A stretch of 64,000 nucleotides of DNA from CALMEC01 sp964531025 (GCA_964531025.1 CAZHDY010000001.1:1302001-1366000); one strand, 5' to 3'. Positions 1 through 8,931 are shown, counted from the first letter of the stretch. Notes: generated from the letters alone by a model not told the origin. Numbers and translations: made by a program.

Positions 1-228
1 ACAGCAGCCGTCGAGCGTCGTGTTGATCGAATAGCGAAGTGGCCTCATCCCGTTGCCCTCCTGATGCGCGCCGCTGTGCCCGGACAGTAGTCAGACCATC
101 GTCGGCGCCATTTCTCATCGGAACCCCGAAGGCTCACTGCGGGTGGATGGACCGCTTGTCCGGAGCGGCGGATGGATCGTCCGTCGGCCGGAACCGGCCT
201 CCGGCAGGTCACCCGATTGGACGGGCTA
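1..228. other. Left-edge intergenic region
   Basis: I see no convincing gene. A perfect palindrome, GGCCGG-AA-CCGGCC, lies at 186-199, about 30 bases past the stop codon of the minus-strand gene that follows. It could be a factor-independent terminator stem, although no T-run follows it. Reading frames here are shadow frames without family signal. Confidence 0.4.
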
Positions 229-852
229 CTAGCCGTCCGCGCGCGAGGGGTCCACGCTCGCGATGGTGTAGTCCATGAGCTCCTGCCGGCCGTGCTCGAT
301 GTGGCGCGACATGACGCCCTGGTCGTCGACCCGGTACTGGCCGACCCGCACGAGCGGCGGCGAATAGCAATGGATCGAGACCGCCGGCTCGCCCTCGCCC
401 CAGGCGACCGAGTGGATGTAACCGGCGCCGCCCTGGCGTACGTCACCGGGTCGCAGCTCGAGACGCGTGGCACCCTCGGGCAGGAGCATCTGACGTTCGA
501 CCACCATGCCCTGCGCCATGGCGAGCCCGACGCCGGAGGTGTCGTGGTCGTGGAAGCCGGTGCCCTGGCCGGGCATCCAGGACAGGACCCAGATGTCGAT
601 GCGGTCGTCCTCGAAGGCCAGGCGATAGCGCCGACGCTCGCGGTCGACGACGACGAGCGGTCCCCAGATCTCGGGGTGGTCCGCCACCTGCTGGGCGACG
701 CGCTCGAGCTGATCGAGGGTCAGGGGCTCGCCCGCGGTCTCGGGGAGGAGGGCCGCGACGAGCGCCGCGATGTCGGCGGGTGGAGCGAGGACCTCGTTCC
801 ACTCCTGCGGCTTCAGTCCGTGGAAGGACGTGCGGGTACCGGATGTGGACAC
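229..852 (-). CDS. Cysteine dioxygenase-like cupin protein
   Basis: About 207 residues resembling type I cysteine dioxygenases, which oxidise cysteine or related thiols with a mononuclear iron centre. The visible iron-ligand region is GFHDHDTSGVG (two histidines) in the middle of the chain, followed by a third candidate histidine in YIHSVAWGEG and the conserved SIHCYSPPL segment typical of the family. I place the start at the GTG at 852, because a -10-like TACGAT sits 6 bases upstream; an in-frame ATG at 873 is an alternative that adds seven residues but would place the -10 box inside the gene. The protein stands alone, next to an unrelated monooxygenase. The exact thiol substrate cannot be told from sequence. 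Confidence 0.85.
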   Translation of the reverse strand: MSTSGTRTSFHGLKPQEWNEVLAPPADIAALVAALLPETAGEPLTLDQLERVAQQVADHPEIWGPLVVVDRERRRYRLAFEDDRIDIWVLSWMPGQGTGFHDHDTSGVGLAMAQGMVVERQMLLPEGATRLELRPGDVRQGGAGYIHSVAWGEGEPAVSIHCYSPPLVRVGQYRVDDQGVMSRHIEHGRQELMDYTIASVDPSRADG

Positions 853-858
853 ACGGTC

Positions 859-864
859 ATCGTA
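859..864 (-). promoter_or_regulatory. -10-like box, leaderless start
   Basis: On the minus strand this reads TACGAT and ends 6 bases before the GTG at 852. It is one of about ten similarly placed hexamers in the window. No convincing -35 box is visible. Confidence 0.5.
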
Positions 865-918
865 GCCGCTCATGCCAGGGGATGACCCGGTCCGGTTCGT
901 ACCGGGCCGGGCACGCGA

Positions 919-1944
919 TCACGCCGCGGGCGGCCACACCTCGTCCGGCTTGCCCGGGATCTGTCCGTAGGTGACGAGCCGCTGACGACCCGGGTCGGCG
1001 TCCTCGAGCGGTCGCACCGCCGGTACGCGCCACGCCTCGTAGGCGGCGCAGACGGCATCGGGGTTGCTGCGGTTCTGTCGGACGGCCTCGGCCAGGGCCT
1101 GGGCATCCTGGAAGCCGATACCGCTCGAGACACCGGTCTCGGGACCGAAGAAATGCGCCGAGTCGCCGATGAGGATGAGCCCCGGGACCCACCATCGTGG
1201 GCATCGGAGGAGGGTCGGTTCGCTGTAGCGGATCTGATCGAGGGACTCCACGCCCGCCACGCCCTTGGCGGACGACGGCAGAAGCCGCGCCCACATCTCC
1301 TTGATGGCGTCCAGCCCCGGAGCCAGGGCGGCCTCGCGGCCGACCCTCTGACAGGAACGCCATCCGCCGGAACCCTGGGGCCATCCGAGGGTGCCGATGT
1401 GCCCGCCGTCCGCCAGGTACACCATCTCGAACGACGTGCCACCGGGTTCCGTACTGGTGAAGGCGAGTTCGGCCTCGGCCAGTGGCGTGAACTCCGCCTC
1501 CAGGCCCGCCATCTGACGGACGGGTGACATGGTCCCGTCACACGCGACCACCAGGTCCGAGTCGTATTCCTTGCGGCCATCGGGACCCTCCGCGATGACA
1601 CCGACGATGCGGCCGCTGTCGTCACGGACGAGGTCCACGACGGAGTGCCCATACTCGACGGGCAGATCCCGCGCGAGGAGTTGGTGGACGTAGCCGAACG
1701 CCACGCAGACGGCGACCGGGTCCTGATCGGGGCGCGGCGCGATGTCCCACCCCTCGGAGCGGATCTGATGGAGCAGGCCCAGTTCCTCGAACGGCGGATA
1801 GGCCTGGAAGCCCATCATGTAGCCGCGCGGGATGAACTGTCCCTCCTCCATCCGCTCGAAGACGATGGGCTCGAAGCCCCGCATCCGAAGCAGACGCGCG
1901 AGCATGAGCCCGACAATTCCACCACCGCTGAGCACGATTTTCAT
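919..1944 (-). CDS. FAD-dependent monooxygenase (PHBH fold)
   Basis: A 341-residue flavoprotein hydroxylase-like protein. The N-terminus carries the Rossmann FAD motif GGGIVGLMLARLL (residues about 7-19), followed by an acidic FAD-ribose contact region (VFERMEEG). The second FAD motif GDSAHFFGPETG is near residue 240 and is followed by an alanine-rich helix (DAQALAEAV), as in the p-hydroxybenzoate hydroxylase family. These enzymes use NAD(P)H and O2 to hydroxylate or epoxidise aromatic or polyketide substrates; the substrate here is unknown. The ATG at 1944 has a TAGGGT hexamer 6 bases upstream. A palindromic repeat (2005-2171) separates it from pheA. Confidence 0.85.
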   Translation of the reverse strand: MKIVLSGGGIVGLMLARLLRMRGFEPIVFERMEEGQFIPRGYMMGFQAYPPFEELGLLHQIRSEGWDIAPRPDQDPVAVCVAFGYVHQLLARDLPVEYGHSVVDLVRDDSGRIVGVIAEGPDGRKEYDSDLVVACDGTMSPVRQMAGLEAEFTPLAEAELAFTSTEPGGTSFEMVYLADGGHIGTLGWPQGSGGWRSCQRVGREAALAPGLDAIKEMWARLLPSSAKGVAGVESLDQIRYSEPTLLRCPRWWVPGLILIGDSAHFFGPETGVSSGIGFQDAQALAEAVRQNRSNPDAVCAAYEAWRVPAVRPLEDADPGRQRLVTYGQIPGKPDEVWPPAA

Positions 1945-1950
1945 GCCCGT

Positions 1951-1956
1951 ACCCTA
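1951..1956 (-). promoter_or_regulatory. -10-like box, leaderless start
   Basis: Minus-strand TAGGGT, 6 bases before the monooxygenase ATG at 1944. It has the same geometry as the other leaderless candidates in this window. Confidence 0.4.
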
Positions 1957-2004
1957 ACGCGTTTGGTAAACCGATGGAATGAGCAGAATCCGGGGCGACC
2001 GGAC

Positions 2005-2171
2005 GAGATGAGTGGTGCCACGGAGATCGCGGCGTGGTGCGTGCCCCCGGCGGCGCGGATGCGCCACCGGACGCCTCGGAAAGGACACCACCCTGACCGT
2101 CGGCATGCGACGGCACCGCGCATCCAGCGGCGGCGCGGACCACACCGCGCCTCCGTGACACCACTCATCTC
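2005..2171. repeat. Palindromic repeat, copy A
   Basis: This element has imperfect terminal inverted repeats of about 40 bases. The left end begins GAGATGAGTGGTGCCACGGA; the reverse complement of the right end begins GAGATGAGTGGTGTCACGGA. The interior is rich in GGCGGCGCGGATGCGCC-type sequence shared with copies B, C, D and E. It codes for nothing and ends 4 bases from the pheA stop codon. It resembles a MITE- or REP-like element and may also act as a transcription terminator. Confidence 0.75.
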
Positions 2172-2175
2172 ACCG

Positions 2176-3030
2176 TCAGAACGTGATCTGCGGCCCCGCG
2201 GGGTACGAGCCGAGGAAGACCACGTGCGCGATGTCCTGCTCCTCGAGTGCGCGGAGCGCGGCGTCCACGGCCATGTCGCGCTGCCGGCTGCCCTCCATGT
2301 CGATGAAGAAGAGGTAGCGCCCCAGGCCCGTCTTCGTCGGCCGGCTCTCCAGCTTGGTCAGGTTGATCGCCCGCATGGCGAACTCCTGAAGGATGGAGAG
2401 GAGCCCACCGGGCCGGTCGCGAGGCGGCACGCAGATGATCGACGTCACGAAGCGTCCCGGGCCCTGTGCGTCCACGGCCTCGCGCCCGAGCATCACGAAC
2501 CGGGTGGCGACGTCGCGTGCGTCCTCGATGTCGGCCGCGATGACCTCGCCGCCGTAGAGGTCGGCCGCGCGCAGCGTGCCGATGGCCGCCCACGGCCGGT
2601 CGCCTTCGACGACCAGACGCACGGCCTCGGCCGTGGAGTTGGCCGCGACCGTGTCCACCCCGGCCAGTTCGGCCCGAAGCCATGTCTGGCACTGCGGCAC
2701 CGCGTGAGGATGGGACAGAACCCGGGTGATGTCCGAGAGGGCGACTCCGGGACGCGTGATGAGGTGATGACGGACCGGATGGATCACCTCGGCACGGATC
2801 ACGATGTCGCCGTCGGCGCGGGCGAGTGCGTCGAGGGTCGCGTTGACGGGTCCCTCCAGCGAGTTCTCGATCGGGACCAGCGCCTCGGACACCTCACCGG
2901 CGCGGATCGCCTCGATGCAGTCGACGACGGTCGGATACGGGACCATCGTGTGCTCGCCCTCCGGACCGAGCAGACCGAGGAGAGCCTCCTCGCTGTTGGT
3001 CCCCGCTGGCCCAAGGAACGCCACCCTCAT
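2176..3030 (-). CDS. pheA: Prephenate dehydratase
   Basis: A 284-residue single-function prephenate dehydratase of phenylalanine biosynthesis, which converts prephenate to phenylpyruvate. The N-terminus MRVAFLGPAGTNSEEA is the family signature. The catalytic TRF triad is visible in ARDVATRFVMLG, and the C-terminal ACT regulatory domain contains the Phe-binding ESRPT motif. The ATG at 3030 overlaps the stop codon of the upstream DUF4446 gene (ATGA), implying translational coupling. A longer reading frame upstream is not needed, since the family begins at this methionine. Phe feedback inhibition is expected from the ACT domain but is inferred. Confidence 0.95.
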   Translation of the reverse strand: MRVAFLGPAGTNSEEALLGLLGPEGEHTMVPYPTVVDCIEAIRAGEVSEALVPIENSLEGPVNATLDALARADGDIVIRAEVIHPVRHHLITRPGVALSDITRVLSHPHAVPQCQTWLRAELAGVDTVAANSTAEAVRLVVEGDRPWAAIGTLRAADLYGGEVIAADIEDARDVATRFVMLGREAVDAQGPGRFVTSIICVPPRDRPGGLLSILQEFAMRAINLTKLESRPTKTGLGRYLFFIDMEGSRQRDMAVDAALRALEEQDIAHVVFLGSYPAGPQITF

Positions 3031-3527
3031 GCGATCTTCGCCCGCGCGTTCGCCAGAGCGCGCGCCTCCTCCGGCGACAACTCGAGGTCCGCCCGGCCGG
3101 CGGTGATCTCCTTGACGAACAGACGCGTGTCCTCGCGTCCGTGGAGCGCCGTCAGGATCGTGCCGTTGGCCTCGCGGTCGATGGAGGCGACGGTCCATGA
3201 CTGACGGCCGCCCATGTCGCGATAGGCGTCGTAGCGCTCCACCCCGTGGAAGCGGGTCGACGTGCGCAGGGCCTCATCGGAACGCGCCGCGATCTCCGCC
3301 ACCTCGCCACGAAGCGATTCCAGATCGGCGGAAGAGCGTTCGACGGACGCGGCGATCCCGGCCTGCGCCGTGATCAGGTCGGTGGAGCCCGATCCGCCCA
3401 GAGCCACCCGCTGCGCGCGTTTCAGGCGCCGGAGCTTGACCGCGAGGACGAGGGCGATGACGAGGGCGATGACACCCGGTGCGGCTGCCGCGGCGAACCA
3501 CCACCACGCATCGAGGAACACGTCCAT
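3027..3527 (-). CDS. DUF4446 family membrane-anchored protein
   Basis: A 166-residue protein with one N-terminal transmembrane segment (about residues 10-30, AAAPGVIALVIALVLAVKL). A coiled-coil-like stretch follows (about 45-95), then a conserved domain matching DUF4446 in overall pattern (FHGVERYDAYRDMGGRQSW, then SIDREANGTILTALHGRED). The function of the family is unknown. It is the first gene of a two-gene unit with pheA. Repeat copy B lies just upstream, so a promoter for this pair would have to sit inside or beside that element. Confidence 0.8.
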   Translation of the reverse strand: MDVFLDAWWWFAAAAAPGVIALVIALVLAVKLRRLKRAQRVALGGSGSTDLITAQAGIAASVERSSADLESLRGEVAEIAARSDEALRTSTRFHGVERYDAYRDMGGRQSWTVASIDREANGTILTALHGREDTRLFVKEITAGRADLELSPEEARALANARAKIA

Positions 3528-3558
3528 GGGCTAGCGCGAGACCACGGTGCCGACCATC

Positions 3559-3665
3559 CAGATGGTCGATTCCACGGGATCGTGGCTGTGGTCCGCGCCG
3601 CCGGTGGATGCGGGGTGCCGCCGGGGACACGCACCACGCCGCGAGACCGGGGGGGCGACCATCTA
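3559..3665. repeat. Palindromic repeat, copy B
   Basis: A 107-bp copy whose left end begins AGATGGTCGATTCCACGG; the reverse complement of the right end begins TAGATGGTCGCCCCC. The arms pair through GGCGGCAC/GTGCCGCC-type sequence. The right end coincides exactly with the TAG stop codon (3665-3663) of the minus-strand gene 3663-4838, so this element either supplies that stop or inserted at it. Confidence 0.75.
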
Positions 3666-4838
3666 GCCGTTGCTCTGGAAGCGGACGGGGTAGGTCTTCG
3701 TGTTGTTGTCGAGGTTCTTCTCGTTCGCCACCGGGGTTATCTCGATCTTGATCTGCGTCTCGGTGTCAAGGTACGGCGGATTCGGCTGGTCGAACGTAAC
3801 CGACTGGTGTTTGTCGGAGCCGGGCGAGATCTCCCCGATGGTCTTCGTCTGCACCACACCGTTGGGGTCCGTCGGTGACGTGTACGTCATGGTGACGGTG
3901 ATGTTGGTCTCGACGAAGTCCCCGCCGTTCTCGACGGTGACCTTGAAGGTGGTGCCCGAGGCGGCGAGAGACGCGGGGCTTCCCGGGGAGAGCTGGGTCT
4001 CCTTGCCTCCGTTGACGGCGACCACCGACACCAGGCTGAGGCCGTGGAGACCGGACGAGTTCTGGTCGCTGGCGCCGCCGGAGGGCGCCCGGGTACGGCG
4101 CAGGTCGTTGAGGGTCTTGGCGATCCCCGACGGGGCGGTGCCCTCGTACGTGGTACCGGGGAACATCTGCGACTGCTGGACCACCAGGTCCTTGATGTCG
4201 TCCTTCTGGATGGCCGCCTCGGCCGGACGCACGAACGACCGCATGTAGATGACGTCGCTGGCGGCCATGGCCTGAAGAGGAGCGCCCAACGTGGCGATGC
4301 GCTCGGGGTTGTCCACGCCGCCACGGTTGGCGGCGGCGATGGCGCCGGGCAGCTCGTTGAGAGCGTCGCGCCGGTACTGCAGCGCGGTGACGAGCGTGTT
4401 CTGGGGGCCCTTCAGTGCGCCCGGAGGCTTCAGTCCGGAGGCCCGGTTCACGAGATCGTCGGCACGGGTCGCGAGCTTCTTGGTCTCGTCGGCGATCTGC
4501 GCCGGGCTCTGCATCTTGCTGTTCGCCAGCAGCGCGCGCAGCTCGGTGCCGATCGTGGCCGACTGCTCACCGATCTCGTTGGTGGCCGTGACGTAGTCAC
4601 GATACGAGTCGACGAGCTTGTCCCGCTGACATCCGCGGATGGACGTGACAAGGACGAGAAGCACGACCACGGCCAGACCGACGAAGATGCCGAGCCGCAC
4701 GCCGCGACGCTGCAACGGTGAGTCCGACCCGCCGCCACCGGACGGCCGTCCACCGCCCCGACCGCCGGACCGGCGTCGTGGCGTTTGCGACCCTTCGCCG
4801 CTACCCTCGTCGAAGAAATCTTCGTCAACGAAGCTCAC
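3663..4838 (-). CDS. Membrane-anchored protein with C-terminal Ig-like domain
   Basis: A 391-residue protein starting at GTG 4838 behind a GGAG ribosome-binding site. Residues 1-45 are acidic and then Arg/Gly-rich, and probably cytoplasmic. A single transmembrane helix follows at about 48-70 (LGIFVGLAVVVLLVLV). The extracellular part has an alpha-helical region (about 75-235). Near residues 285-385 there is a beta-rich stretch with the pattern of CARDB-type Ig-like domains (VTVENGGDFVETNI, then the terminal VANEKNLDNNTKTYPV). I do not recognise the family. Its stop codon is the TAG at the edge of repeat B, and tRNA-Leu lies upstream. Confidence 0.75.
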   Translation of the reverse strand: MSFVDEDFFDEGSGEGSQTPRRRSGGRGGGRPSGGGGSDSPLQRRGVRLGIFVGLAVVVLLVLVTSIRGCQRDKLVDSYRDYVTATNEIGEQSATIGTELRALLANSKMQSPAQIADETKKLATRADDLVNRASGLKPPGALKGPQNTLVTALQYRRDALNELPGAIAAANRGGVDNPERIATLGAPLQAMAASDVIYMRSFVRPAEAAIQKDDIKDLVVQQSQMFPGTTYEGTAPSGIAKTLNDLRRTRAPSGGASDQNSSGLHGLSLVSVVAVNGGKETQLSPGSPASLAASGTTFKVTVENGGDFVETNITVTMTYTSPTDPNGVVQTKTIGEISPGSDKHQSVTFDQPNPPYLDTETQIKIEITPVANEKNLDNNTKTYPVRFQSNG

Positions 4839-4894
4839 GCGGCATCTCCGGAATCAGAAACCAAGGGCCTCCGCCTTCCTGCGGACTCAAGAAA

Positions 4895-4978
4895 TGGGCG
4901 AGGGGGGACTCGAACCCCCAAGCTCGTACGAGCACTAGACCCTGAACCTAGCGTGTCTACCAATTCCACCACTCGCCC
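4895..4978 (-). tRNA. tRNA-Leu (CAG)
   Basis: This folds as a class II tRNA: acceptor stem GGGCGAG/CTCGCCC, D-arm with GGAATTGGTAGAC, anticodon loop TTCAGGG with anticodon CAG, a long variable arm (GTGCTCGTACGAGC), and T-arm GGGGG-TTCGAGT-CCCCC. The discriminator is A, as expected for leucine. No CCA is encoded. Confidence 0.95.
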
Positions 4979-5170
4979 GTGGCGATCACCCCGAACCGAG
5001 GGTCGAAGGATGCTACCACGGGCATGACGAAGTGAATCTCGTGAGGTTTCCGTATTCATCGACAAGACAGCCTTCGTGAGCATTCTCCAACCTCCTTCCC
5101 GCATGACGGCGGCGTTCCGCAGCCCGCACCACCGGTCGACCGCGGCCGCGGGACGGCGGCGGACGACGCG

Positions 5171-6943
5171 ATGAACGAACCCACCCTGGCGATGGGACGG
5201 AAGGTGCTCGGCCGGTACCACCTCGGACCGGTACTGGGTCGCGGTGGCGCCGCCACCGTCTACCGTGGCCATGACGCCGCCACGGGTGAGGCCGTCGCGG
5301 TGAAGGAGATCCCGCTGGACGGCGAGATGGCCCGGCGCGCGGGCGCGGAGGTCCGGGCGGCCGGACGCCTCTCCCACCCGGCCATCGTGGAACTGCTCGA
5401 CTTCGGCGAGGACGACCACGCCTGCTACCTCATCAGCGAGCTCGTCACCGGCGACTCGCTGTCGGCCCACCGACGCGCGGACACCCTGAGCGACGCGCAC
5501 TATCTCTCCATCGTCGCCGACGTGCTGGACGGCCTGGACCACGCGCACCGGGCGGGGGTCGTCCACCGGGACGTGAAGCCGGCCAACATCCTGGTGGACG
5601 AAGCCGGCCGGGGGCGCCTGACCGACTTCGGAATCGCGCGCATCGCCGGTGAGGCCGGGCTCACACTGACCGGCGGGCTCATCGGGACGGTCTCCTACAT
5701 GGCACCCGAACAGGCGCGCGGCGGTGAGGCCGGCCCGGCGTCCGATGTCTACTCGGCGTGCATCGTCCTGTACGAGGGTCTCGCCGGTCAGAACCCGCAG
5801 GCCGGTGCCAACCCGGCGGACTCCCTCCGGCGTGTCGCCGAGGGGAGCGTTCCACCGATCGCATCGGTCCGGCGCGACCTGCCCCGCGATCTGTGCGCCG
5901 CCATCGACGCCGGACTCGACCCCGATCCGCGCCGACGTCCCCACGCGGACCGGCTGGCCGAGGCCTTCCGAGAGCATGTGCACGGTGCACCGCAGCCGTC
6001 GCGTCGCCGGGCGCGCCAGGCCCCCCCGGTGGCGGATCCCGCTCCGGCCCATGTCGCGCACGAGCTGCCGTATGCGACCCCCGATGTCGCCGCACCGGAG
6101 CGCCGCCCGGTCCCCTGGGTGGCACGGATCGTCCCGGCCCTGGCATTTGCGGCCGCCGTCGGCGCCGGCGTCGACCGCTTCACGGACGAGCCCACGTCGA
6201 TCGCTGTGGGCGTGGCGCTGGGTGCCGCAGCGCTCTTCACCGTCGTCCCCTGGCTCACCGGCCTGGCCGCCGCCGTGATCGGATGCGCACTCCTCGCACG
6301 CGAGGCGCCTGCTCTCGCGCTCCTGGTCACCGCTGCACTCCTCGTCGTCATCGCACCGGTGCGATCACGGGGACGTCTTCTCGCCATTCCCGCGGTGGCA
6401 CCGCTGATCGCCGGACTCGGCCTCACCCCGGTGATCGCCTTCACCACAGGACTGGTCCGCGGCTGGGTGTGGCGTACCTGGGCCGCCGTCACCGGTTTCT
6501 TCGGCATCCTCATCTGGCAGATCACGGCAGGAGCGGATCCCGCCATCGACGGAGGCCGCGTGGGGGGCGTCTGGCCCGACCTGACGGATGTCCGGTCACC
6601 GCTCACGGTGGTCACGGTCATCGGCGACGCCTTGGCCGACCATCCGTCCGTCGTCGCCACCGCGGCGGTCATGACGGGAGCCGCCTTCCTGGTACCGGGT
6701 CTCATGCGACTGCGCCGCGGGGTACCGCGGACCGTCGGGATCGTGATGTGGCTCGTCGTGCTCGTCATCGCCGTCCGGGCCACCGGGGGCAGCGTCGAGA
6801 ACGCGATCGGAGCGTTCCTGCCCGGCGGTATACTCGTTGCCGTCGGAGCCGCCCTTCCACTCGAACGCTTTCGACGTGGCCCGGATCGGCGGGGCACGGC
6901 GGCGCTCCGCGCGAACCAGGTGGAGCGACAGCCAGCATCATGA
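5171..6943 (+). CDS. Ser/Thr protein kinase with polytopic membrane domain
   Basis: A 590-residue protein. Residues about 15-275 form a Hanks-type kinase: glycine loop GRGGAATVYRG (23-33), ATP-binding lysine 45 in AVAVKEI, catalytic HRDVKPAN (about 134-141), DFGIAR and the APEQ substrate-lobe motif. After a proline-rich linker, the C-terminal half is not a PASTA sensor but a run of about eight to ten hydrophobic segments (residues about 318-575), with little extracellular loop. It is the first gene of the fha/pstP/rodA/pbpA/pknB operon and overlaps fhaA by 4 bases. The membrane half may sense a lipid-linked or intramembrane signal; that is inference. No strong ribosome-binding site precedes the ATG at 5171. 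Confidence 0.85.
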   Translation: MNEPTLAMGRKVLGRYHLGPVLGRGGAATVYRGHDAATGEAVAVKEIPLDGEMARRAGAEVRAAGRLSHPAIVELLDFGEDDHACYLISELVTGDSLSAHRRADTLSDAHYLSIVADVLDGLDHAHRAGVVHRDVKPANILVDEAGRGRLTDFGIARIAGEAGLTLTGGLIGTVSYMAPEQARGGEAGPASDVYSACIVLYEGLAGQNPQAGANPADSLRRVAEGSVPPIASVRRDLPRDLCAAIDAGLDPDPRRRPHADRLAEAFREHVHGAPQPSRRRARQAPPVADPAPAHVAHELPYATPDVAAPERRPVPWVARIVPALAFAAAVGAGVDRFTDEPTSIAVGVALGAAALFTVVPWLTGLAAAVIGCALLAREAPALALLVTAALLVVIAPVRSRGRLLAIPAVAPLIAGLGLTPVIAFTTGLVRGWVWRTWAAVTGFFGILIWQITAGADPAIDGGRVGGVWPDLTDVRSPLTVVTVIGDALADHPSVVATAAVMTGAAFLVPGLMRLRRGVPRTVGIVMWLVVLVIAVRATGGSVENAIGAFLPGGILVAVGAALPLERFRRGPDRRGTAALRANQVERQPAS

Positions 6944-8325
6944 GTGCCCTACGCAACATGGAAAGTGCCATCTCCGGCTTTGTGAACAAGGTCTTCGGCC
7001 GGGTGTTCCGCGGCCACGTGGAGCTGGTCGAGCTCGCGCGCAAGCTCGGGCGTGAGATGGAGGACCACAAGGCCGTATCGGTCGCGCGTATCTACGTGCC
7101 GAACGAGTACGTCGTCTACCTGTCTCCCCCCGACCGCGCCCACTACTCGTCGTTCGAACGCGCGGCCACCCGCGAGCTCGCCGACTACCTGACCCAGCGC
7201 GCCCGCCATGACGGTTTCACCCTGCTCTCCGAGCCGGTCGTCACGTTCGAGACGGACGAGGATCTCCGCGGAGGCGAGTACGGGATCGCCTGCCGCGTGG
7301 TGGATCCGCCCGCCGGTGTACACGGCGCTCCACCGGATGCCGGCGACGGAGCCGGCGCCCCGAGCGCACGGGATGTGCCCTTCGCACCGTACGAACCGGC
7401 TGCCGACCTGATGGTCGGCGACGACGGCGGAGACGAGGCGCCCCTTCTCGAGGCGACGGACCTCTCCGGTGAGATCCCCTCCGTCCCTGCCGCGCCGGAG
7501 GCGGACGCCGAGGCTCCCGCCGTCGAGGACGCAGAGGCGGACGATGTCGCGGCCGCCGATCGGGACGGCGGCGACACGGGACCCGGTGACGTGGCAGAGG
7601 CCGGTGTGCCCGGCGACGACGACCCGTTCGCCGGACGCTTCCCGGCATCCGAGGCCGCACCGCCCGCGGACCACGAAGAGGATCCGAGCGACGCGGCCGA
7701 GGAGGACGTGGAGAAGCCCGACCCCGCCCCTCCGGCCCCGGTCGCCCGGGTGAAGCCTCCGCACGAAGAAGCCGCGATCGCCGCTCCTGCGGTGCCGCCC
7801 ATCCCACCGCCGGTGGCGGAGCCGAAGAAGCCCGCGGTACCTCCGCCCGCCTACGGTCCTCGCGCACCGGATCCCGTGGCGCCTCCCCCCGTTGCGAAGC
7901 CGACACCGCCGCCTGTTCCGCCGGTCCCGCCCGCTCCGCCGATCGCGCCCGCCCACACGAACGACGGTCTGGCCGGGGTCAGCGGCACCCAGATGATGCC
8001 CCCCGCCGAACGGGTCGACGAGCCGTTCGTGCAGGAGGAGGTCTCGCTCATCATCGACGGCCGTCGCCACCGCCTCACCAAGCGCACCACCACCATCGGC
8101 CGCAGCCGCGAGTGCGACATCTCGGTCAACGACGCCAACGCGAGCCGCAAGCACGCCGAGGTGCGCCACATCGGGCTGGACTACTTCCTGGTGGACCTCG
8201 GCTCGACCAACGGCACCTACGTCAACCAGCAGCGGATCCGTCGACACGCCATCGCCAACGGCGACCGCATCGTCGTCGGGACGACGGAGATGATCGTCGA
8301 GCACGTGAAGGTGGACCACCGATGA
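6940..8325 (+). CDS. fhaA: FhaA-type FHA domain protein
   Basis: A 461-residue protein. Residues 1-115 form the DUF3662 domain seen at the N-terminus of mycobacterial FhaA (MSALRNMESAISGFVNKVF at its start). A long acidic and proline-rich linker (about 125-360) follows. The C-terminal FHA domain (about 365-455) has the phosphothreonine-binding motifs GRSREC, ASRKHAE and GSTNGTYVN. In mycobacteria FhaA reads kinase phosphorylation to control late peptidoglycan precursor steps; the same role is inferred here from the conserved gene order. The ATG at 6940 overlaps the kinase stop codon, and the gene overlaps fhaB by 4 bases. Confidence 0.95.
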   Translation: MSALRNMESAISGFVNKVFGRVFRGHVELVELARKLGREMEDHKAVSVARIYVPNEYVVYLSPPDRAHYSSFERAATRELADYLTQRARHDGFTLLSEPVVTFETDEDLRGGEYGIACRVVDPPAGVHGAPPDAGDGAGAPSARDVPFAPYEPAADLMVGDDGGDEAPLLEATDLSGEIPSVPAAPEADAEAPAVEDAEADDVAAADRDGGDTGPGDVAEAGVPGDDDPFAGRFPASEAAPPADHEEDPSDAAEEDVEKPDPAPPAPVARVKPPHEEAAIAAPAVPPIPPPVAEPKKPAVPPPAYGPRAPDPVAPPPVAKPTPPPVPPVPPAPPIAPAHTNDGLAGVSGTQMMPPAERVDEPFVQEEVSLIIDGRRHRLTKRTTTIGRSRECDISVNDANASRKHAEVRHIGLDYFLVDLGSTNGTYVNQQRIRRHAIANGDRIVVGTTEMIVEHVKVDHR

Positions 8326-8924
8326 CCGAGACCGGCCTGCTCGTCGCCCAGGGCGCGTTCCTCGTCCTCCTCTATCTCTTCGTCTGGTCGCTCGTGCGCT
8401 CGTCGTCACGCGACCTGCGGGAGACCGAGCCACTGGTCGCCGCTCCGCAGCCGGTGGCGGTCGAGGACGGGAGCCCGATCGTCGACGACGTCCCCGAGGA
8501 CTTCCCCCCTGCCGTCGAGGCGATCCCCGTCGTGCCCGCACCCGTCGCGGAACCCGACGTCCCGGACGCCGCCGCCATCGAGCGCGCACAGCGCCGGCCG
8601 TCCGGCCCCTCGCTGGATCTCACCACGCACATCGAGCCCCGCCTCGTCGTGGAGAAGTCGCCGTCGCTCGCCCCGGGCAGCGAGTACCCGCTGGAAGCCG
8701 GCATGACCATCGGCCGTTCGCGCAGCAACGGTATCCCGCTGTCCGACCAGTTCGTGTCGCACATGCACGCGCGGGTCTACCCCAACGGCCAGTTCTTCTT
8801 CATCGAGGATCTCGGCTCCACGAACGGCACGTTCCTCAACGGGCACAAGGTGGAGGAGCCGACGCAGCTCAAGGTGCGCGACCTCGTCAGCTTCGGGGAT
8901 ACCGTTCTCCGCTACGAGGAGTAG
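8322..8924 (+). CDS. fhaB: FhaB-type membrane FHA domain protein
   Basis: A 200-residue protein with an N-terminal transmembrane helix (about residues 5-25, LLVAQGAFLVLLYLFVWSLV), a proline/acidic linker, and a C-terminal FHA domain (about 112-198) with GRSRSNG, SHMHARV and GSTNGTFLN motifs. This is the FhaB (FipA) arrangement. The partner is expected to be a phosphorylated kinase or division/elongation protein at the membrane. The ATG at 8322 overlaps the fhaA stop codon, and pstP begins 7 bases downstream. Confidence 0.93.
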   Translation: MTETGLLVAQGAFLVLLYLFVWSLVRSSSRDLRETEPLVAAPQPVAVEDGSPIVDDVPEDFPPAVEAIPVVPAPVAEPDVPDAAAIERAQRRPSGPSLDLTTHIEPRLVVEKSPSLAPGSEYPLEAGMTIGRSRSNGIPLSDQFVSHMHARVYPNGQFFFIEDLGSTNGTFLNGHKVEEPTQLKVRDLVSFGDTVLRYEE

Positions 8925-8931
8925 CCCGGCA

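Noticed and set aside
3031..3198. Extended N-terminus of prephenate dehydratase
   Set aside because: The family begins at MRVAFLGPAG, and the extension overlaps the DUF4446 coding sequence, which has its own clear domain.
6949..8589. Long minus-strand frame of 546 residues opposite fhaA
   Set aside because: It is the mirror of fhaA and fhaB, rich in Arg/Gly repeats, with no family signal. High GC content keeps such frames open.
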